Of a stretch of 64,000 nt of DNA, positions 18,287-26,803 are shown piece by piece. Under the pieces are notes generated by a model. It saw only the letters and a program-made list of their open reading frames with translations, was not told the origin of the DNA and did no database searches. Source of the DNA: Chloroflexota bacterium (lineage in GTDB: Bacteria; Chloroflexota; Anaerolineae; Anaerolineales; Villigracilaceae); assembly GCA_019873655.1 (NCBI GenBank), contig JAIOAU010000004.1, forward strand, positions 141,982-205,981, given 5' to 3'. Positions within the stretch are counted from its first letter, which is position 1. Every line of letters starts with the position of its first letter. Position numbers and translations under genes: made by a program.

Positions 18287-19189
18287 TTACCTCCGGGGGA
18301 TGGTCGAATAGGGAATCTGGGCCCGCACCAGCCAGAGGGCAATCACCCAGCGCCAGCCCTGCTGATTTTCGGGCGTCACCCAGCGCTCCAGGCGGCGCAG
18401 GAAGCGCGCCAGGGTCGGGCGCGGGCGGCGGACTTTGCCGCGAATCAGTTCGCGGTTGGTATCCAGGATGTTGTAGACGCGCTTGCGTCCGCCGGCCTTG
18501 GCCAGGTTCGACTTGGCGACCTCCGAGCCGTAGGGCGGCTTGTTGCCGGGCAGGTGGCTGTAGTCGTGGTTCTGGTGGACGGCCATCACCTGGCGGGTGG
18601 CGTCGACGGCCATGCCCCAGGTGTGGACGGCGGTGTACACCATCCAGTTGTCCCAGGCCGGGCGGCCGATGGTGAAATCGGGGACGTTCTCGGCGTACAT
18701 GTGGCGCGGGAAGACGAAGTAGTCGATGCCCCAGGGCGAATAGAACTGGCCGCGCTGCTCGACCTCGGCCCGCAGGCGCGCCTCCCAGTCGCCGCTGAAG
18801 TCGAACGGTTCGGTCAGGTCGAGGTTCCAGCGCTGGCTGACCATCAGGAAGTCCCTGGCCTGGGCGGCGACCTGGCGCAGGGCGGTCAGCATGTCAGACA
18901 TCAGAATCATGTCGGCGTTGGCGTAGCACAGGAAGGGGCTGTCGCTGTAGGTGTGGCCCTTCTCCATCACCGAACTGACCAGCGGGACGCCCTTCTCGTC
19001 GCGTTTCACCTCGGGGACGTTGCGGACGCCCAGTTCGCGCGCCGTTTCGGGGATGCCCGGTTCGTCGCCGATGAGGAGGACATCCACCTCCGGCAGCGAC
19101 TTCCAAGCCTGGATGGCGTTGCGCTGAATAATAGCGATGTGCGGGTTGGTAAAAGGCTTCGGGGCAGTGAAAATAGTAAGGAAAGACAT
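18287..19189 (-). CDS. GT-A-like glycosyltransferase family protein
   Basis: The 300-residue protein starts MSFLTIFTAPKPFTNPHIAI and has FLCYANADMILMSDM around residues 90, which looks like the donor/metal site of a GT-A enzyme, and later WGIDYFVFPRHMY and DNWMVYTA. Proteins of this type are encoded in many glycan clusters, but no activity is assigned with confidence. AAAGGAG lies 6 bases before ATG at 19189. It directly precedes a GT2 gene, which suggests a joint role. Confidence 0.6.
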   Translation of the reverse strand: MSFLTIFTAPKPFTNPHIAIIQRNAIQAWKSLPEVDVLLIGDEPGIPETARELGVRNVPEVKRDEKGVPLVSSVMEKGHTYSDSPFLCYANADMILMSDMLTALRQVAAQARDFLMVSQRWNLDLTEPFDFSGDWEARLRAEVEQRGQFYSPWGIDYFVFPRHMYAENVPDFTIGRPAWDNWMVYTAVHTWGMAVDATRQVMAVHQNHDYSHLPGNKPPYGSEVAKSNLAKAGGRKRVYNILDTNRELIRGKVRRPRPTLARFLRRLERWVTPENQQGWRWVIALWLVRAQIPYSTIPRR

Positions 19190-19255
19190 GCTTGCTCCTT
19201 TACGCTCTGTATTTGATCTTCACAGACATATTACCGCTCAAATGCGCTGTACCTC

Positions 19256-19984
19256 TCAGTCTGGTTTGACGAAATAGTATTTCCCGGAGGCCTCATCTCG
19301 GACGATGTCCACTTTGATGCCTCGCCCTGCCAGGAATTCATCCACTGCTTTTTTCGCGCCCGGAAAGTTGTAATGATCAAAGGTTCCCATGTATTCGTCG
19401 AGGGCAATAACGCCGCCTTTGGCGACCTTATCATACAGAGTCTCGAGCGCGGTTTTATACGATTGGTAGAGATCGGCATCGATATGCAACAAGGCAATCT
19501 GTTTTCCCATGTATTTCGGAAGGCTTTCTTCGAAGAACCCTTTCACCAAGGTGATGGTGGAACAGATCCAATGATAAGAAAGGCCCGCCGAAACCAGCAT
19601 TTCATGGATTTTCTGCATGGACGCCACATCCCATTCCCCTTTTTGTGCCTGGCGGGGACTGGCGTCTTCCTGGGTGGGTTCGGGAAACCCTTCGAACGAG
19701 TCAAACCCCCATATGTGTCTTTGACGGCCTTCATCGTAACAAAGCAGGGTCCAGAAGAACAATGTTCTTCCCTTGCCAACGCCGCATTCGACAATATCGC
19801 CCTCCAAATGGCGGATCTTATTGAAGAGGCGCTGCTGATAGAGGAACATGACGGCGTTCCTGACATCGAACGATGGCAGACTCAACTTCATCTTCGACAC
19901 GCCAAAGAACTTGCCGAGGAATCGATAGAATTTGTTCCACGCTCTGCCTATCGCAAGGTATATTTTTATCGATAATGCGCTCAT
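19256..19984 (-). CDS. TylF/MycF-type SAM-dependent O-methyltransferase
   Basis: The 242-residue protein shows the TylF (macrocin O-methyltransferase) family blocks GDIVECGVGKGRT, FDSFEGFPEP and LLHIDADLYQSYKTALE, the last carrying the Asp pair that binds Mg2+. It should methylate a hydroxyl of a sugar in the glycan, with S-adenosylmethionine as donor. The gene is visibly poorer in G+C than the transferase genes around it (for instance AT-rich 19931-19980), as is the GT4 gene at 20989-22248. Recent acquisition of this stretch is therefore possible. Confidence 0.82.
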   Translation of the reverse strand: MSALSIKIYLAIGRAWNKFYRFLGKFFGVSKMKLSLPSFDVRNAVMFLYQQRLFNKIRHLEGDIVECGVGKGRTLFFWTLLCYDEGRQRHIWGFDSFEGFPEPTQEDASPRQAQKGEWDVASMQKIHEMLVSAGLSYHWICSTITLVKGFFEESLPKYMGKQIALLHIDADLYQSYKTALETLYDKVAKGGVIALDEYMGTFDHYNFPGAKKAVDEFLAGRGIKVDIVRDEASGKYYFVKPD

Positions 19985-19994
19985 GGATGATCTC

Positions 19995-20978
19995 CTACGG
20001 GATGGAGATGCCCAGTTTCTTGGCCACCTGCTGTTCGATCCAGGCGTAGGTGCGGGCCAGGCCCTCTTCGAGGGAGAGTTGCGGCTCCCAGCCGAGGACT
20101 TCGCGCAGGCGGGTGTTGTCCGAGTTGCGGCCGCGCACGCCCATCGGCCCGGGGACGTGCTTGATGGTGATCTCGATGCCGGCGATGCGGGCGATGATGT
20201 GGGCCAGTTCGTTGATGGTCACCATGCGGTCGGAGCCGAGGTTGAGCGGGAAGGGGTAGTCCGAGCGCATCAGGCGGTAGATGCCCTCCAGGCAGTCGGA
20301 GATGTGGCAGAAGGAGCGCGTCTGCTCACCGTCGCCCCACATTTCGATTTCGTGATTGCCGGTCAGTTTGGCGACGGCGATCTTGCGGCACAGGGCGGCG
20401 GGGGCTTTTTCGCGCCCGCCCTCCCAGGTGCCTTCCTCGCCGAAGATGTTGTGGAAGCGCACGATGCGGGTCTGCAGGCCGTAGTCCTCGCGGTAGTGGG
20501 TGCAGAGACGCTCCATGACCAGTTTCTCCCAGCCGTAGGCGTCCTGGGGCTGGGCCGGGTAGGCGTCTTCTTCTTTGAGGGGGACGACGTTGGCCTCGGT
20601 CTGGCGGTATTCGGGATAGACGCAGGCCGAGGAGGTGTAGAAGTAGCGCTTGACGCCGTTGATGCGGGCCGCTTCGAGGGTGTGGATGTTGATGAGCGAA
20701 TTGTTGTGCAGGATTTGCGAGTGATGGGAGGAAATGAAGCCCATGCCGCCCATATCGGCGGCCAGGCCGTAGACCTCGTCGATGCCGCGCGTCGCCTGCA
20801 GACAGTTGTCCCAGCGGCGCAGGTCGAGGATCTCGAACTCGTCGGCGTCCACTTCGCTGAACTCGGGGTATTTGATGTCCACGCCGCGCACCCAGTACCC
20901 TTTCTTTTTCAAGAAAGTGACCAGGTGATGGCCGATGAAGCCGCCGGCGCCGGTAACGAGAACTTTGGTTTGAGACAT
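19995..20978 (-). CDS. gme: GDP-mannose 3,5-epimerase
   Basis: The 327-residue extended SDR closely follows the plant GME layout. The cofactor loop TGAGGFIG is at 9-16, AADMGGMGFI at 73-82, the catalytic Cys in SSACVYPEY at C119, Tyr148 and Lys152 in QDAYGWEKL, Lys191 in GGREKAPAA, and VRGRNSDN at 281-288. These match the Cys, Tyr, two Lys and Arg that GME uses for C3/C5 epimerisation. The product would be GDP-L-galactose and/or GDP-L-gulose from GDP-mannose. ATG at 20978 is preceded by AAGGAG with a 6-base spacer; the in-frame TTG at 20984 lies too close to that site. Confidence 0.85.
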   Translation of the reverse strand: MSQTKVLVTGAGGFIGHHLVTFLKKKGYWVRGVDIKYPEFSEVDADEFEILDLRRWDNCLQATRGIDEVYGLAADMGGMGFISSHHSQILHNNSLINIHTLEAARINGVKRYFYTSSACVYPEYRQTEANVVPLKEEDAYPAQPQDAYGWEKLVMERLCTHYREDYGLQTRIVRFHNIFGEEGTWEGGREKAPAALCRKIAVAKLTGNHEIEMWGDGEQTRSFCHISDCLEGIYRLMRSDYPFPLNLGSDRMVTINELAHIIARIAGIEITIKHVPGPMGVRGRNSDNTRLREVLGWEPQLSLEEGLARTYAWIEQQVAKKLGISIP

Positions 20979-20988
20979 GTTCAACTCC

Positions 20989-22248
20989 TTATGCGTGTGA
21001 TTTGGCTACTGTAGTGTAAATGTCGGCCATTCGATGAGCAATGGCCTCGGGGTGATGCCTGCCCATCGCTGTTTGACGGGCTTGCCTTCCTAAAGTTATT
21101 CCGATCTCAGGATTGTCGAGCAAGTATGCAATGTGAGAAGCAAGTTCGACATCACTCTTGTGGGAATATAGCATACCATTGTCGTTATGTTTGATTAAAC
21201 TGGGGGTTCCTCCTGCATCTGACGCTATACATGGGATTCCCATCAGCATGGCTTCACATAGACTGTTCGAACTATTTTCCATGTGAGACGGCAAAACGAA
21301 GAGCGAAGCCTCACCGATCTCTTTGCAGATTTGACTCGGCGATAAACGTCCCAATAGAACGACTCGCTCTTGAAGTTCGTGTCGTTTCACTAATCTTTCG
21401 ATTAATTTTCCGGTCTCGCTTGTTGGATTGACGCCGCCGATGCGGACTTGTATGTCCTGCCTGCCTCGCTTTTTGAGTTCACAAACAGCGCGCACGAGAG
21501 TCAGCGCGCCTTTGAAGAGCGCATCTCCAGAGGTTGCATAAATGGTTTTTCCTTTTTGTGAGTTCGGTCTCCATTCCGACTGAGAATAAATCGGGTTGAG
21601 AATTTCGTTGCATTCAAAATAGTTTGCTTTTGGATTAAGAGACAGGACTTGATCCCGGTCCCATTGCGTTCTGCCGATAAAATTCGGGCATCTCGCAAAA
21701 ATCCCTCGCTCCACTCGACTGTACTTCTTCTTCGTCAGCCATTCATGAAATACTCCGCTTCCTACAACGAAGTTTTTACTGAACAACAGGATCAAGATCT
21801 CTTGCCAGGTCAGCCCGTCAAACACATGATTCGCAATGGCGCTGACAATGCCCTGGATGTAGAGAATCACCGGACAATCTACTTGACCACTGATGAGTCC
21901 AAATGGATTCTCGCTTCCAAATACCATAATGACGTCGGGGCGGAAATCTTGCACCAGTTTCAGATATTGCTCGACCTCCGAAAACGCATACAAGTCATGC
22001 CGCCATTGGTCGAATACTCGCTGAAAGCGGCTGCGCGGTTGAGAAACAGGACGATGAATGCTGTAGTAATAAGCATTTCCTTCCCGAAACGGAGCAAAAG
22101 AAGTCGGAGAAACAGACGCAATCCCAAGTTCGATCTCGGGATGATAGATTTCCAGCGCTTTACGCAACTCCTCTTGCCAGTTCGCGCGAGTCAAGTTCTG
22201 ACCAGAGACGGCGGGTAATTGAACTCCTGTAAACCAGAGCACTTTCAT
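20989..22248 (-). CDS. Glycosyltransferase family 4, AT-rich, probably acquired
   Basis: The 419-residue GT4-like protein has GVQLPAVSG at the N-terminus, a donor domain with YATSGDALFKGALTLVRAV, VVLLGRLSPSQI and HMENSSNSLCEAMLMGIP, which contains the E-x7-E element. The base composition differs from its neighbours: the sample 21541-21600 has 25 G/C in 60, against 43 in 60 at 5101-5160. ATG at 22248 follows GAGAGGA. The upstream-extended frame has no site and no resemblance. It probably came by horizontal exchange within the glycan locus. Confidence 0.82.
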   Translation of the reverse strand: MKVLWFTGVQLPAVSGQNLTRANWQEELRKALEIYHPEIELGIASVSPTSFAPFREGNAYYYSIHRPVSQPRSRFQRVFDQWRHDLYAFSEVEQYLKLVQDFRPDVIMVFGSENPFGLISGQVDCPVILYIQGIVSAIANHVFDGLTWQEILILLFSKNFVVGSGVFHEWLTKKKYSRVERGIFARCPNFIGRTQWDRDQVLSLNPKANYFECNEILNPIYSQSEWRPNSQKGKTIYATSGDALFKGALTLVRAVCELKKRGRQDIQVRIGGVNPTSETGKLIERLVKRHELQERVVLLGRLSPSQICKEIGEASLFVLPSHMENSSNSLCEAMLMGIPCIASDAGGTPSLIKHNDNGMLYSHKSDVELASHIAYLLDNPEIGITLGRQARQTAMGRHHPEAIAHRMADIYTTVAKSHA

Positions 22249-22411
22249 TGTTGATCCTCTCTTTCGAGCAGGTTTACCAGATGACAACCTCTCTGGTCCA
22301 TTGCCGGAAAGCGGTTTCGAACTGCGCCCGTCTCGCTTCTCTCAAGACGCAGGCCAAACGGGGGTCCCGGTGCCCAATCGGCAGGCGATTTCTTTGTGCT
22401 CGCATAACCGT
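22249..22411. other. Intergenic stretch without recognised gene
   Basis: These 163 bases separate two minus-strand transferase genes. Apart from GAGAGGA at the right distance for the GT4 gene at 20989-22248, I see no gene, repeat or clear terminator hairpin. Confidence 0.5.
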
Positions 22412-23383
22412 TCAATCCAGGTTTAGGAAATAGAGCCGGAAAATTCGGTTATTCAGCCAGAGCAACACTTTGCGGATAAGGCGAAGGTAGAGAATCCGCT
22501 TGAGCAGGGAGCGACGCTTCGGAGAGGAGGCAGGCGCGAGGTCCACGCTGAGGCGGTTGCCAAGGTGTACAACCATCGGCTTTTCCGTCATCAGACGCAG
22601 GTATCCCAACTCGTTGATCACAATATCCAGGCGATGCTCGCCGCGCATCGGCTGTTTGGAGGAGAGGGGAATGATTTTTTGCAGGACTTCCCGCCGGGCC
22701 ATGAACTGGAAGTGCCCCGCGCCGACAAAGGCCGTTTGTCCGCCATAATTCAGACGATACATGGTCAGATGATCATAAATCTTTCGGCCTTCGTCTTCGG
22801 TCATGCCCAGACTGCCGGCGTGTTCCCAGAAAGTCTCCCAATCCAGGAGGCGGCCCTCCTCCAGGCAGCCCATCTGGCGCGCCCACGCCAGGGTGGTGGT
22901 AGAGTATTCGACGAGGGTCTCGACCGGCAAAGGCACATGCGGCCGCGCGGTCACCATGCCCACATTCGGGAACGCTTCGAAAAGCGCCAGCGAGGCCGAA
23001 AGCCAGCCAGGGCGGAAGAGGATGTCGCTGTCGCTGAAGACCACGTACTCGCCCGGCGCAGCGCTGAACATAAAGTTCCATGCGCCGATCTTGCCGATGT
23101 TGGTATCCGACAGAATCAGATATTGAATCTTGCCCTCGTCGGCAGCCTGCTTGAGGTAGGCGCGCACTTCGACGCAAGAACGGTTATCGAAAACCATCAC
23201 ATCATAGGGATGTTCAGGCTCGCGAGTGGCGTTCAGGCTCTCAATGACGGCTTTCAAGACATCCAGGCTCTGTTCGTAATATCCGGCCAAGAAGGGAATG
23301 CAGTTGACCACTGCCACCGTGATCTCGGCGGGCTGGGCGACTTTCTCGACGAAACGGGCCGGGTTGTGACCTGCACGCGGCAT
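22412..23383 (-). CDS. Glycosyltransferase family 2, paralogue of the product of 17335-18282
   Basis: The 323-residue GT-A protein has AVVNCIPFLAGYYEQSL at the N-terminus, MVFDNRSC, LSDTNIGKIGAWN and FSDSDILFRPGW near 116-127. Later GAGHFQFMARREVLQKI and PMRGEHRLD also occur in nearly the same form in the protein of 17335-18282. ATG at 23383 follows AAGGAGGAGAGG, and the longer upstream frame was rejected. The pair indicates an internal duplication of the locus, with four other genes between the copies. Confidence 0.82.
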   Translation of the reverse strand: MPRAGHNPARFVEKVAQPAEITVAVVNCIPFLAGYYEQSLDVLKAVIESLNATREPEHPYDVMVFDNRSCVEVRAYLKQAADEGKIQYLILSDTNIGKIGAWNFMFSAAPGEYVVFSDSDILFRPGWLSASLALFEAFPNVGMVTARPHVPLPVETLVEYSTTTLAWARQMGCLEEGRLLDWETFWEHAGSLGMTEDEGRKIYDHLTMYRLNYGGQTAFVGAGHFQFMARREVLQKIIPLSSKQPMRGEHRLDIVINELGYLRLMTEKPMVVHLGNRLSVDLAPASSPKRRSLLKRILYLRLIRKVLLWLNNRIFRLYFLNLD

Positions 23384-23567
23384 ATCCTCTCCTCCTTGGA
23401 AAGATTCCCAGCGGGACTCGCAGCCAGCGCAACCGAAAGAAGGTGGTCTCGGCCCCAACTCGTCGGGCGACTTCGTAGACAGTCCGCGCCTCGCGGCGGC
23501 AGCATTTCTGCCACTCGAAGCGATGGGGAGGCAGGCAAATGAAAATCCAGACGGATGAAAATCGTCT

Positions 23568-24473
23568 TCATACCTTGGGAGTATCCTGATAAGAATTGAC
23601 GTCAATCAACAGCCACCAGCGTTTGGGGAAGCGCTGGGTGACGAAAATCTGAAAAATCGCGCCGAGCAAGCGTTTGCGGGCCGCGCCGCGCTCCGGGCGG
23701 ATGCGGAAGCGGCGCGGCGGGCCGGCGAGCGGACGGGCCAGGGCGGTGATGTAGAAAGGGAACAGTTGCGAAATCGGCCGTCCCTGGATGCGGACCGCGA
23801 CGAGGCGGAAGCCGGCCTTGCGGAGCGTCTCGGTCAGGGTGCGGCGGCTGAAGGAGTACAGGTGTTCGTACTCGAAGGAGGTGTGGATGTACACGTTCGG
23901 CACCTCGACCAGCAGCCAGCCGTCGGCGGCGAGCAGCCGCTCCCGCAGGCGGGTCAGGTAACCGACCGGGTCGGGGAGATGCTCGAGGACGTGAATCAGG
24001 CTGACGAGGTCGAAGCGCCGCCCGCCGGCCTCCACCTCGTCCAGGCTGGCGTGGACCTCGAGGCCGCGTTCGCGGGCGTAGGCGCGGTAGGCCTCGCTCG
24101 GTTCGACGCCGACGACCTGCGCGCCGTAGGCCTCCTGCACCCGCTGCAAGAAGAGGCCGGACGAGCAGCCGATGTCGAGGCAGCGCTCGAGGCGGCGCAC
24201 CTTGCGCTGCAGGAAAGCCGTCAACAGCGCCGCCCGCCGGCTCTGGAAGTCCAGGTCTTTGTCGGTCGGGCCTTCGCGGCCCTGGACGGCGCGGCGGTAT
24301 TCGGCGGCGTAGTGGGCCTCGGCTTCGGCGGCGGTCATGCGCGGCGACTGGAAGATGAGGCCGCAGCGGCTGCACAAGCGGTTGCAGACCAGGCGGCCCA
24401 GGTGTTCGCGCCGGTCGAAGAGGGTGCTGTGGTCGTGTCCGCACAGCGGGCAGAGGCGAATCTCTTCGGGCAT
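23568..24473 (-). CDS. SAM-dependent methyltransferase with N-terminal zinc ribbon
   Basis: The 301-residue protein begins with a zinc ribbon (C8, C11, C34 and C37), followed by the class I methyltransferase loop CLDIGCSSG near 98-106, VVGVEPSEAYRAYARERG and IHVLEHLPDP. This arrangement is common among sugar methyltransferases of deoxysugar and capsule pathways. It ends with a basic C-terminal tail. The gene is separated by a single base from the cytidylyltransferase gene upstream. The methyl acceptor is unknown. Confidence 0.78.
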   Translation of the reverse strand: MPEEIRLCPLCGHDHSTLFDRREHLGRLVCNRLCSRCGLIFQSPRMTAAEAEAHYAAEYRRAVQGREGPTDKDLDFQSRRAALLTAFLQRKVRRLERCLDIGCSSGLFLQRVQEAYGAQVVGVEPSEAYRAYARERGLEVHASLDEVEAGGRRFDLVSLIHVLEHLPDPVGYLTRLRERLLAADGWLLVEVPNVYIHTSFEYEHLYSFSRRTLTETLRKAGFRLVAVRIQGRPISQLFPFYITALARPLAGPPRRFRIRPERGAARKRLLGAIFQIFVTQRFPKRWWLLIDVNSYQDTPKV

Positions 24474-24474
24474 G

Positions 24475-25293
24475 TCAATGCTCCTGCTGACGAGAATCGA
24501 CGTCGAAGGCGGTTCGGTGAATCACGCTGGCGTTGATTTTCGCGAGTTCCGGCTCGCGCTCGAACAGGGCCAGCACCTCCTGCCAGGAGAAATCGTCGCG
24601 GCCGCCGAAGCGGGCATAGACGGCGCGCATCAAGGCCAGGTCTTCGGGAGTGTCCACCGTCCAGCGCAGCGCGCCGTAATCGGGGTCGTGGTTGAGTTGG
24701 GCGATGCGGAAGCCGCGCTGCGAGACGCCGCGGGCGACGGGGGCCTGGTCGAGGACGACGCCCTCGTAGAGGTAGGGCAGGACGTGTTCGCGCTGGTAGG
24801 GCTGGTCGGCCTCCTTCCAGGCGCGTTCGAGGGCGGCGAAGGTGCAAACTTCCACGTCCAGACCGATGGGGTAGGTGCGCTTCCAGGGCGGGGGCAGGCG
24901 GGTGGCGGTGAAGTCCAGGGCGTTCTGCGGCCAGCCTTCCGTCAGCAGGGCGACGGCGGCGTCGATGAGGGCCGGGTCGATGACCGGGCAGTCGGCGGTG
25001 ATGCGGACGATGACCTCGGCCTGCCGCCAGCGGGCAGCCTGGTAGAAACGGTCGAGGACATCGTGGAGGCTGCCGCGGTAGAACGGGACGCCCGCCGCCT
25101 GGCAGTCGTCGGCGATGGCGGCGTCTTCAGCCTCGGTGGTGGTGGCCACGATGACCTCGTCCAGCAGGCGGGCGCGGCCGGTGCGGGCGACCACGCGCCG
25201 GAGCATGGGCTGTCCGCCCAGGTCGAGCAGCGGTTTGCCGGGCAGGCGCGAGGCGCCCATGCGGGCCTGGATGATGGCAATGGTTCTAGGCAT
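24475..25293 (-). CDS. SpsF-like cytidylyltransferase
   Basis: The 272-residue protein starts with the nucleotide-binding loop AIIQARMGASRLPGKPLLDL, has ITADCPVIDP near 98-107 and continues with DFTATRLPPPWKRTYPIGLDVEV. It belongs to the cytidylyltransferase group of SpsF/PseF that activates acidic sugars as CMP derivatives. With a NeuB homologue and a PseB homologue nearby, activation of a second nonulosonic acid is plausible, though no PseC, PseG or PseH is visible in the window. It overlaps the upstream GT4 gene by 8 bases. Confidence 0.75.
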   Translation of the reverse strand: MPRTIAIIQARMGASRLPGKPLLDLGGQPMLRRVVARTGRARLLDEVIVATTTEAEDAAIADDCQAAGVPFYRGSLHDVLDRFYQAARWRQAEVIVRITADCPVIDPALIDAAVALLTEGWPQNALDFTATRLPPPWKRTYPIGLDVEVCTFAALERAWKEADQPYQREHVLPYLYEGVVLDQAPVARGVSQRGFRIAQLNHDPDYGALRWTVDTPEDLALMRAVYARFGGRDDFSWQEVLALFEREPELAKINASVIHRTAFDVDSRQQEH

Positions 25294-26383
25294 ATGGTTT
25301 TACCATTCGAGCATACACGTCCAGCAAGGTCTGGAAGCCCACTTTCCAGTCGGCGCGGGCCTCGACGGTGCGCCGGGCGGCCTGGCCGAGGCGGCGCAGG
25401 GCGCGGCGGTCGTCGGCAGCCTGCAGGATTTTGGCCGCCAGGGCGTCGGCGTCGCCGTCGGGGAAGAGCCAGCCGTTGACGCCGTCCTCGATCCACTCGC
25501 GGTTGGTGGGAATATCGGAGACCAGGCAGGGCAGGCCGCAGGCCATCGCCTCGAGCAGGGAAACGGAGGAACCGTCCACGTGGGAAGGCGAGAGGTAGAG
25601 ATCGGCCATGTGGTAGAAGCGCGGCAGGCGGGTCTGCGAGATTTGACCGGCGAAGGTGACGCGTTCGCTGACCCCGCCCTGCTCCAGAATCTGGCGAATC
25701 TGCCTGCTCTGGCTGCCGTCGCTGAGCAGGAGCAGACGCAGGTCGGGGCGCTGACGGGCGGCCTGGACGAAGGCGCGGGCGAGCAGGTCGACGCCGTAGC
25801 GCGGCTCCCAGGCGCGGTTGCAGAAGAGCGTGAAGCCGGCCGAGGCGCGGCGAGGGACGGGAGAGGGAGCGAAATGCTGCAAGTCCACGCCCCAGGGGAA
25901 GACGACGGTGCGGGCCGGGTCCATGCCGAGGGCGACGGCGCGCTGGCGGGTCGCCTGGCTGTCGCTGATGAAGTAAGAGGCCCGCCGCAGGACGAAGCGC
26001 GTCGCCCAGCGCCACCAGGCGTTGCGGTCGCAGTCTTCCATCAGGTCGAAGCCCCAGGACATGATGAGGCGCGGGCGGAAGCCCGTCAGCGTGGCAATCA
26101 GGCCGCAGGTCTGAATCGGGCCGGCGTGGATGAGGTCGGGTTTGATCTGGCGAATCAAGCGTTGAAGGTCGAGGGTCAGGCGCGGCAGGTCGCGCCAGGC
26201 GAAGGGGCGCTTGCCGCCCGCCCAGCGAATCTGTCGGACGGCCGCCGGCAGAGGCCGGTCTTCGGTCTGGCGCGGGCCGCGCTGCAGGCGCAGGTAGAAG
26301 ACCTGATGCTCCGTCTCCGCAAGGGCGGAAAGGAAGCGGTGGTCGTGAGGGGTGTAGTCGAGGCTGAAGTAGATGATTCTCAT
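25286..26383 (-). CDS. Glycosyltransferase family 4 (GT-B)
   Basis: The 365-residue GT4 enzyme starts MRIIYFSLDYTPHDHRFL. FCNRAWEPRYGVD lies at the domain linker, and DGSSVSLLEAMACGLPCLVSD contains the donor-binding element. It precedes the cytidylyltransferase gene with an 8-base overlap. Its start at 26383 lies 8 bases from an array of GTGCGRG heptads, so its ribosome-binding site may derive in part from that array or be weak. Confidence 0.84.
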   Translation of the reverse strand: MRIIYFSLDYTPHDHRFLSALAETEHQVFYLRLQRGPRQTEDRPLPAAVRQIRWAGGKRPFAWRDLPRLTLDLQRLIRQIKPDLIHAGPIQTCGLIATLTGFRPRLIMSWGFDLMEDCDRNAWWRWATRFVLRRASYFISDSQATRQRAVALGMDPARTVVFPWGVDLQHFAPSPVPRRASAGFTLFCNRAWEPRYGVDLLARAFVQAARQRPDLRLLLLSDGSQSRQIRQILEQGGVSERVTFAGQISQTRLPRFYHMADLYLSPSHVDGSSVSLLEAMACGLPCLVSDIPTNREWIEDGVNGWLFPDGDADALAAKILQAADDRRALRRLGQAARRTVEARADWKVGFQTLLDVYARMVKPYA

Positions 26384-26391
26384 GGTTAAGT

Positions 26392-26433
26392 GTGCGGGGT
26401 GCGGGGTGCGAGGTGCGAGGTGCGAGGTGCGGG
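26392..26433. repeat. Six tandem GTGCGRG heptanucleotides (left arm)
   Basis: From 26392 the sequence reads gtgcggg twice, gtgcgag three times, then gtgcggg, that is six uninterrupted 7-base units. It directly abuts the stop codon of the four-helix-bundle gene and is the inverted counterpart of the array at 26804-26904. Confidence 0.9.
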
Positions 26434-26437
26434 GGGG

Positions 26438-26803
26438 TCAGCGCCTTGACGCAAGCGATTTTTTGAACGCGCCGATGAGCGCTTTGGTTTTGCCGGCCTG
26501 TCCATAGACGGTTTCAAACGTTTCGGCAGAGATGCAACCCGTGTCAAGCGCCGCATACAAAAGGGATTGAACTTCGACCGCCGAGCGACGAGCGATGCCG
26601 AGGAAACGGGCGAATTCGGCGTGGGAGTCGCAATCGAACCCTTCGGCGATATTGGCCATGACCGACACGGCCGCCCGCTGCAACTGGTCGCGCAATCCGA
26701 AGTCGCGGGAAAGCGGCCCGTCTTTCGTCAGGGCATATACCTGTTGGACCAGTTCACGCGCCGCCTGCCAGGCCTGCATATCTTCAAACTTACGAACGCC
26801 CAT
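26438..26803 (-). CDS. Four-helix-bundle protein (S23/IVP family)
   Basis: This 121-residue helical protein (MGVRKFEDMQAWQAARELV, QLQRAAVSVMANIAEG, FARFLGIARRSAVEVQSLL) belongs to the four-helix-bundle family first known from 23S rRNA intervening sequences and related in fold to the Avd accessory protein of diversity-generating retroelements. Its molecular role is not established. The gene is unlike everything around it in the glycan locus. Both its ends abut arrays of a 7-base repeat in inverted orientation, so it may be an inserted cassette and not part of the pathway. No retroelement or rRNA is near. Confidence 0.85.
   Translation of the reverse strand: MGVRKFEDMQAWQAARELVQQVYALTKDGPLSRDFGLRDQLQRAAVSVMANIAEGFDCDSHAEFARFLGIARRSAVEVQSLLYAALDTGCISAETFETVYGQAGKTKALIGAFKKSLASRR

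Noticed and set aside
22249..22411. Attachment site or integrase remnant at the AT-rich patch
   Set aside because: No direct repeats flanking 19256-22411, no integrase or tRNA end. Composition alone does not show a mobile element.
23384..23567. A possible gene remnant between the GT2 and the methyltransferase genes (short frames on the minus strand)
   Set aside because: Three competing short frames, none with a start site, recognisable motif or coding-like composition. At most a decayed 3' end of an unidentified gene.
26438..26803. Part of a diversity-generating retroelement (Avd-like protein)
   Set aside because: No reverse transcriptase, template repeat or variable-repeat target gene lies nearby. 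The family resemblance is only at fold level.
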